Shown here: one piece after another, positions 24,654 through 27,914 of the stretch
How the letters are laid out: each line of letters starts with the position of its first letter
Numbering within the stretch: position 1 is the stretch's first letter
DNA from: Pseudomonadota bacterium
GTDB lineage: Bacteria; Pseudomonadota; Alphaproteobacteria; Reyranellales; Reyranellaceae
Direction of reading: 5' to 3'
DNA length: 27,914 bases
Assembly: GCA_023436825.1 (NCBI GenBank)
Contig: JAEZHS010000672.1
Span: forward strand, 1-27,914
Notes under the pieces: model-generated
The model's input: only the letters and a program-made list of their open reading frames with translations
What the model was told of the DNA's origin: nothing
Database searches by the model: none
Translations under genes and position numbers: made by a program

Positions 24654-24692
24654 TGGCCGGCGCCTTGATCGGCGGCTTGCCTCCTCCTCTAT

Positions 24693-24718
24693 CCTGCTCC
24701 GTATGACGGGGGAGCAGG
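24693..24718. repeat. Palindromic repeat, family B, copy 2 (reverse orientation)
   Basis: CCTGCTCCGT-atg-ACGGGGGAGCAGG pairs over ten bases with three unpaired G's. It is the inverse of copies 1 and 3: the loop reads ATG in place of CAT. Confidence 0.65.
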
Positions 24719-24763
24719 TTCGAAGAACGGCGCGTGTCGCGCTCAGTATGATCGCGCAACGGA

Positions 24764-24790
24764 CCTCGGACATTTCATGTTTGGCCGAGG
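24764..24790. other. Two-stem hairpin in the leader region
   Basis: CCTCGG (24764-24769) pairs with CCGAGG (24785-24790), and inside it ACAT (24770-24773) pairs with ATGT (24777-24780) around TTC, with a TTGG bulge on the right side. It is about 210 bp before the next gene. Role unknown. Confidence 0.3.
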
Positions 24791-24997
24791 CCCCAGTCTG
24801 ATCACACGATCGCCACACCTGATGCGCTGTTCATCCCCGGTCCGCGGGTTGACGGATGGAACCACGGCCTTAGTTAGATAGGCAGCGCCGTGCCGAACGA
24901 TCGCGATCATCGTCGGCCATCGACCACTTTCAGCGTGGGAGGCGCAGCAAGACCAACGCTTTGCCTGAACGTAACCTCCAACCCAGAGGAGCGTGCG

Positions 24998-25309
24998 ATG
25001 AAGATGAATTCCTCGCAGATCGAGCGGACTTTGCACACCTTGAACGCTGCCGCACTCAATGCCGAAGCCATTCCGGCGGAGCATCCTATGATGTCTCAGC
25101 TCGAACGCCTGTTCGGCGACCACACCTACTTCCTCGACAGTCGCGGCCTCAACATCGTGGAGCCCGTCGAGGCCGGGCATGTCGATGGACGGCTGGGCGT
25201 CGTCGTCAATCTAGCAAGCTGGACCGATGGCAAAGCGGAGAGCCTTCAGCCGCATCAGCCCGAGCCGACCGAAACGGTGATCGATCTCGAGGCTGACGGC
25301 CGCCATTGA
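24998..25309 (+). CDS. Conserved-looking small cytoplasmic protein, 103 aa
   Basis: No family is recognised. The ATG at 24998 has AGGAG at 24986-24990, seven bases upstream; the open frame reaches back to 24890 without a ribosome site. The protein has an N-terminal helix (SSQIERTLHTLNAAALNAEAI), a central part LERLFGDHTYFLDSRGLNIVEP and strand GRLGVVVNLASWTD, and an acidic C-terminal tail. There is no signal peptide or membrane span. Its good codon use and clear ribosome site argue for a real gene. It precedes the DUF4168 gene by 22 bp, so they may share a transcript. Confidence 0.65.
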   Translation: MKMNSSQIERTLHTLNAAALNAEAIPAEHPMMSQLERLFGDHTYFLDSRGLNIVEPVEAGHVDGRLGVVVNLASWTDGKAESLQPHQPEPTETVIDLEADGRH

Positions 25310-25331
25310 CCATCACGAAAGGAGAGCCAAC

Positions 25332-25715
25332 ATGAAATCGACGATCGGCTTTTGCGCCGTGACTCTGGCCGCGGCCGGCCTCTTGCTCGCAGCACCCGCG
25401 AATGCCCAGACGCAGACACCGTCGACACCGCCGACGGCGAAGCCCAACCGGACGGCACCGGCCGACATTTCGGAACAGAAGCTCGACGCCGCCGCCAAGG
25501 CGGTCAAGAACGTGTCCACGATCAGGGACAGCTACGAGCAGAAGCTGGTCAAGGCTCCGGCCGATCAGAAGGCCAAGCTGGCCGACGAGGCGAGCGACGC
25601 CATGGCGAAAGCCGTCACCGACCAGGGCTTGTCGGTCGAGGAGTACACGAACATCATCGAAGTGGCGCAGAACGATCCGACCGTGCGCAACAAGCTGCTG
25701 CAGCGGTTGAAGTGA
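25332..25715 (+). CDS. Secreted DUF4168-type protein, 127 aa
   Basis: Residues 1-25 are a signal peptide (LAAAGLLLAAPANA, cleavage before QTQ), followed by a Thr/Pro/Ala linker to about 42. Residues 45-127 match the helical DUF4168 pattern: ISEQKLDAAAKAVKNVSTIRDSYEQKL, then AMAKAVTDQGLSVEEYTNIIEVAQNDPTVRNKLLQRL. Members are small periplasmic helical proteins without a known function. The ATG at 25332 has AAAGGAG about eight bases upstream. A strong 10-bp hairpin of repeat family B starts 9 bp after the stop, between this gene and the convergent di-iron gene. Confidence 0.78.
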   Translation: MKSTIGFCAVTLAAAGLLLAAPANAQTQTPSTPPTAKPNRTAPADISEQKLDAAAKAVKNVSTIRDSYEQKLVKAPADQKAKLADEASDAMAKAVTDQGLSVEEYTNIIEVAQNDPTVRNKLLQRLK

Positions 25716-25723
25716 TCCGACCC

Positions 25724-25746
25724 CCTCCCCCGTCATACGGGGGAGG
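25724..25746. repeat. Palindromic repeat, family B, copy 3; likely transcription end
   Basis: CCTCCCCCGT-cat-ACGGGGGAGG is a perfect 10-bp stem with a 3-nt loop, in the 42-bp gap between convergent stops at 25715 and 25758. It has no T-tract, but its stability and place suggest it ends or protects both transcripts. Confidence 0.7.
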
Positions 25747-25757
25747 AACTTCGAGTA

Positions 25758-26729
25758 TCAAGCCGCGAGCCTGATGCCGAACGACTGCAGGCTCGGCGTG
25801 ATGCGCTCGGTGAGCAGCCCGACCTTGCGCAGGTTGCGCACCAGGCCGTCATGCAGGTCGCGGCGGAAATACTTGCGGAAGGCGGTCTCGTCGCCGCCGG
25901 CCGCGCGCTCGCGACGGAACTGCTTGATCTCGTCGAGCTCGGCCTTGCCGAAGCCCATGTCCTGGTAGGCGCCGAGCGGGAAGATGCCGCCAAGTGTGCG
26001 GCTCAGCGCCCACACGGCGAAGTCCTCCATCTCGCGATGCTCGGCCTCTGTCGCCTGCCCCACGATCTCGGGCAGCGACAGCATGGCGAAGCCCATGTGC
26101 CGCGCCTCGTCCTGCAGGATGCGGCGGCAGACCTGGCGCAACACGGGGTCCTTCGACGATTCCGCCAGCATGCGGAACAGCGACACCGCGAAGGTCTCGG
26201 CGACGAGCTGCAGGCCGATGGTCTTGAGGTACCAGGAAGAGGTGCCCAGCAGCGTGTCGAAGATCTCCTTGACGTTGCCGCCCAGCCCGTAGGTCTCGCC
26301 AGCCAGCCTGAGCTCGAGGTAACGCTGCAGCACCTCGTTGTGGCGCGCCTCGTCGGCGACCTGGGTGGCCTGGAAGAGCTTGGCGTCCTGACCCTGCACG
26401 CAGTCGACGAGTTGGCTGCACAGCAGCATGGCGCCGTGTTCGCCCTGCACCAGGGTCGAGAGCCGCCAGCGCGTGACCCGGCGGTTGAGCTCGACCCGGT
26501 CCGCTTCCGACATGGCGTCCCAGAAGCGCGTGCCGTGAATGTCGACGAGATCGTCGGAGATCAGCCCGCCGGCACCTTCCAGCGGCGCCGCCCAGTCGAT
26601 ATCGGTGGCGGCGTTCCATTGATCGATCTTGGCCTGCTCGTAGAGCCGGCGCAGGTCGGCCTGCTCGCTCGAATAGTCGTGAAGGAAGTGCGCGGTGTTC
26701 TGCGTCTCGACCCGATGACCGTTGGCCAT
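25758..26729 (-). CDS. Ferritin-like di-iron protein (R2/AurF-like), 323 aa
   Basis: A helical-bundle protein with the full carboxylate-bridged di-iron ligand set: E97 (VQGEHGA), E127-x-x-H130 (VADEARHNE), E178 (LVAETFAV) and E208-x-x-H211 (LQDEARHMG). This order is that of ribonucleotide-reductase-R2-like oxygenases, and the DEARH repeats resemble AurF-type N-oxygenases and related di-iron oxygenases. It probably activates O2, but the substrate is unknown. The ATG 26727-26729 has GGAGG five bases upstream. The 86-bp gap before it contains two overlapping palindromes (26742-26767). No ferredoxin or reductase partner is adjacent. Confidence 0.8.
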   Translation of the reverse strand: MANGHRVETQNTAHFLHDYSSEQADLRRLYEQAKIDQWNAATDIDWAAPLEGAGGLISDDLVDIHGTRFWDAMSEADRVELNRRVTRWRLSTLVQGEHGAMLLCSQLVDCVQGQDAKLFQATQVADEARHNEVLQRYLELRLAGETYGLGGNVKEIFDTLLGTSSWYLKTIGLQLVAETFAVSLFRMLAESSKDPVLRQVCRRILQDEARHMGFAMLSLPEIVGQATEAEHREMEDFAVWALSRTLGGIFPLGAYQDMGFGKAELDEIKQFRRERAAGGDETAFRKYFRRDLHDGLVRNLRKVGLLTERITPSLQSFGIRLAA

Positions 26730-26741
26730 GGCGTTCCTCCG

Positions 26742-26767
26742 TGTTCGTTCTTATTCGAACAATTGTT
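26742..26767. promoter_or_regulatory. Overlapping palindromes upstream of the di-iron gene
   Basis: TGTTCG (26742-26747) pairs with CGAACA (26756-26761), and AACAATTGTT (26758-26767) is a perfect 10-bp palindrome. This AT-rich site is 13-38 bp upstream of the ATG, where a repressor would cover the promoter. No regulator gene is adjacent. Confidence 0.45.
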
Positions 26768-26815
26768 AGGAGGAATGTTAGCCGATCGGCCGCATCCTGT
26801 CATCAGGCTCCATCG

Positions 26816-27220
26816 TCAGGCATGCCCGGCGAAATGCACGACCACGGCGAACGCCACCATGCCCACGGCCACCGCCGCGATCGGTAGCAGGACCTCGATG
26901 GTGGCGAGCGACCCGCGCACGCGGCCGGTCGAGGTCTCGACGTCGCGGCAGGCCCAGTGACCGAAGGAGTCCGTCCGGCACTCGCGGTCGCCCAGATCGT
27001 CACGCGGGTGCCGTCGCCGCGTCAGCCACAGGATCGTCACCAGGCCCATGCTGACGAAGAAGAGCCGCTTACCACGACCAGCAACATGTCGGTGATGCCC
27101 ATGGCCGGCGAAGCCCCAGGCGGCCAGGACGAATAGAGAGACCAGCAGGACAACCCCTTTGAAGACTCCGGGATGAAATGTCGTCGATCGAGGATCGAGC
27201 CGCGGGACGTGATCGCTCAT
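26816..27220 (-). CDS. Small membrane protein with two apparent compensating frameshifts, 134 aa as read
   Basis: Start ATG 27218-27220. Residues 18-36 are a hydrophobic span (FKGVVLLVSLFVLAAWGFAG) and residues 107-130 another (TIEVLLPIAAVAVGMVAFAVVVHFAG). Between them the annotated frame reads HGHHRHVAGRGKR, a charged stretch in the middle of what should be a second span. Shifting by one base gives GMGITDMLLVVVSG, which continues naturally into LFFVSMGLVTILWL. Thus one extra base near 27103-27104 and one missing base near 27064-27067 (about 38 nt apart) restore the frame. It is either a sequencing error pair or a real double mutation. Function unknown; it follows DUF934 by 89 bp on the same strand. 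Confidence 0.6.
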   Translation of the reverse strand: MSDHVPRLDPRSTTFHPGVFKGVVLLVSLFVLAAWGFAGHGHHRHVAGRGKRLFFVSMGLVTILWLTRRRHPRDDLGDRECRTDSFGHWACRDVETSTGRVRGSLATIEVLLPIAAVAVGMVAFAVVVHFAGHA

Positions 27221-27309
27221 CGCTTCCCTCCATGACGGGATTTGCCGTCCTGAAGGGAGCGTCGACCGCGGCCGGCGAGCGGCTGCGACCGGGTGGCGCG
27301 AGGCGAGGT

Positions 27310-27753
27310 CTAAGGAGCGGTGGCGCCTTGGTGTCCCAGGCGCAGCCTCGACGCTGGAACCCGCTCGTCCTCGGCGGGCTGGTAAACCACGCTGAACAGC
27401 GTACGGGCTTTGGCCAGGGCGTTGCCAAAGCCCTTCTGGTCGCTCTCGAAGGAATCGAAGCCGCAGCGCAGCATGAACGGCAGCTGGTCCTGCAGCACGC
27501 CACCGGTGGCGCGCAGTTCGCCGGTGTAGCCCATGCGGCCACGCAGCAGGCGAGCCTGGCTGTAGGCCCGGCCGTCGCTGAATTTCGGGAAGTTGAGCAC
27601 GATCAGGCGTAGCCGGCCGACATGCGGCGCCAGATCCTCGACCGGATCGGTGTTGCTGAGCGACACCGCGGGCCAGGCCGGCCGCTGCTGCCAGTCGGCA
27701 AAGGCCAGCGGCTCGAGGATGGTGGTGTTCCCCGTCTCGCTAAACAGCGGCAT
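27310..27753 (-). CDS. DUF934 protein, linked to sulfite reduction, 147 aa
   Basis: DUF934 proteins are short and nearly always sit next to nitrite/sulfite reductase genes; a role in sulfite reduction is proposed but not shown. Features here are the WPAVSLSNTDPVEDLAPHVGRLRLIVLNFPKFSDGRAYSQARLLR core and the conserved GYTGELRATGGVLQDQLPFMLRCGFDSFE. The ATG at 27751-27753 has AAGGAG eight bases upstream, inside the reductase gene: the two genes overlap by 14 bp, which supports translational coupling. The C-terminal 15 residues are basic and less conserved-looking. Confidence 0.85.
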   Translation of the reverse strand: MPLFSETGNTTILEPLAFADWQQRPAWPAVSLSNTDPVEDLAPHVGRLRLIVLNFPKFSDGRAYSQARLLRGRMGYTGELRATGGVLQDQLPFMLRCGFDSFESDQKGFGNALAKARTLFSVVYQPAEDERVPASRLRLGHQGATAP

Positions 27754-27914
27754 AGACTCGCTCCTTGAAAGGCTGGGCGCCGATGCGCCGATAGGTATCG
27801 ACGAAGCGCTCGCCCTCGCCGCGACTGTCGAGATAGGTGTGGACCAGGGCGTCGACGGCCTCGACCACCTTGTCGGCGGTCACGGCCGGACCGAGGATCG
27901 TGCCGATCGCCGTC
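27740..27914 (-). CDS. Nitrite/sulfite reductase, C-terminal end (partial)
   Basis: The minus-strand frame is open to the window edge and ends at TAG 27740-27742; about 57 residues are visible. They read ILGPAVTADKVVEAVDALVHTYLDSRGEGERFVDTYRRIGAQPFKERVY, the family's C-terminal helix pair, and match assimilatory sulfite/nitrite reductases (siroheme and [4Fe-4S], residues outside the window). The stop overlaps the DUF934 start by 14 bp. The call rests on this end and the neighbour. Confidence 0.75.
   Translation of the reverse strand, partial: TAIGTILGPAVTADKVVEAVDALVHTYLDSRGEGERFVDTYRRIGAQPFKERVYAAV

Larger units (their letters stand above)
24440..24997. other. 558-bp spacer built largely of palindromic repeats
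   Basis: No gene is convincing here. The left half (24462-24718) is a set of nested inverted repeats listed separately. The right half holds a hairpin at 24764-24790, a TTGACG at 24850-24855 that could be part of a promoter for the 103-aa protein, and its ribosome site at 24986-24990. The open frames across it are made from repeat sequence. Confidence 0.6.

Noticed and set aside
24529..24759. 76-codon minus-strand frame in the repeat spacer
   Set aside because: Its sequence is made from the palindromic repeats, so a real protein is unlikely.
24764..24790. Hairpin considered as a tRNA arm or small RNA
   Set aside because: There is no cloverleaf, no CCA end and no T-loop sequence; kept only as an unexplained hairpin.

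Overview
The window is GC-rich, densely packed chromosomal DNA with the gene style of an alphaproteobacterium. Supporting signs are a cysteine-free L31 with a lysine-rich tail, a frataxin (CyaY) gene, a sulfite-reductase/DUF934 pair, an Ada/Ogt repair pair, and many MFS and luciferase-like oxidoreductase genes. A Reyranella-like or other soil/water member is a guess from gene content only. I see no rRNA, tRNA, CRISPR array, prophage or transposase.

Left part (1-2648): the end of a ferredoxin-NADP reductase gene, then a cytochrome b561 gene (-) and a CPA2-type cation/proton antiporter gene (+) that diverge across a region with an FNR/FixK-type box (845-858), then a small membrane-tail protein. 

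Catabolic island (2720-8083): two divergent transcription units share a 76-bp control region with two LacI-type operators (4909-4924 and 4931-4946). To the left run a LacI regulator and a mandelate-racemase/enolase-superfamily enzyme. To the right run a PhyH-type dioxygenase, an MHS-type MFS importer and a xylose-isomerase-like TIM-barrel protein. This looks like an inducible uptake and degradation pathway for one small, probably acidic, carbon compound that I cannot identify. 

Middle (8084-17589): a secreted PepSY-like protein whose ribosome binding site lies in a hairpin; an AT-rich spacer with palindromes and a short ORF; cyaY overlapping an MsbA-type ABC exporter; rpmE; a molybdopterin oxidoreductase; an ABM monooxygenase; a membrane-anchored SGNH hydrolase with a DxHW motif; an NTF2-like protein; a nucleoside hydrolase; and a class I glutamine amidotransferase of the gamma-glutamyl-GABA hydrolase type. 

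Right part (17590-27914): a drug-type MFS exporter whose last codons lie inside a long palindrome; a divergent, unrecognised protein of about 570 residues with an HExxH motif; an Ada protein fused to an AlkA remnant that lacks its catalytic domain; an Ogt methyltransferase; an LLM oxidoreductase; an esterase; a 558-bp spacer full of palindromic repeats; two small proteins (one DUF4168); an R2/AurF-like di-iron protein; a membrane protein with an apparent pair of compensating frameshifts; DUF934; and the 3' end of a nitrite/sulfite reductase gene. 

The most interesting items are the LacI-controlled catabolic island, the HExxH orphan with its perfect upstream palindrome, the gutted Ada-AlkA fusion, the palindromic repeat families at gene ends, and the double frameshift near 27066-27103.
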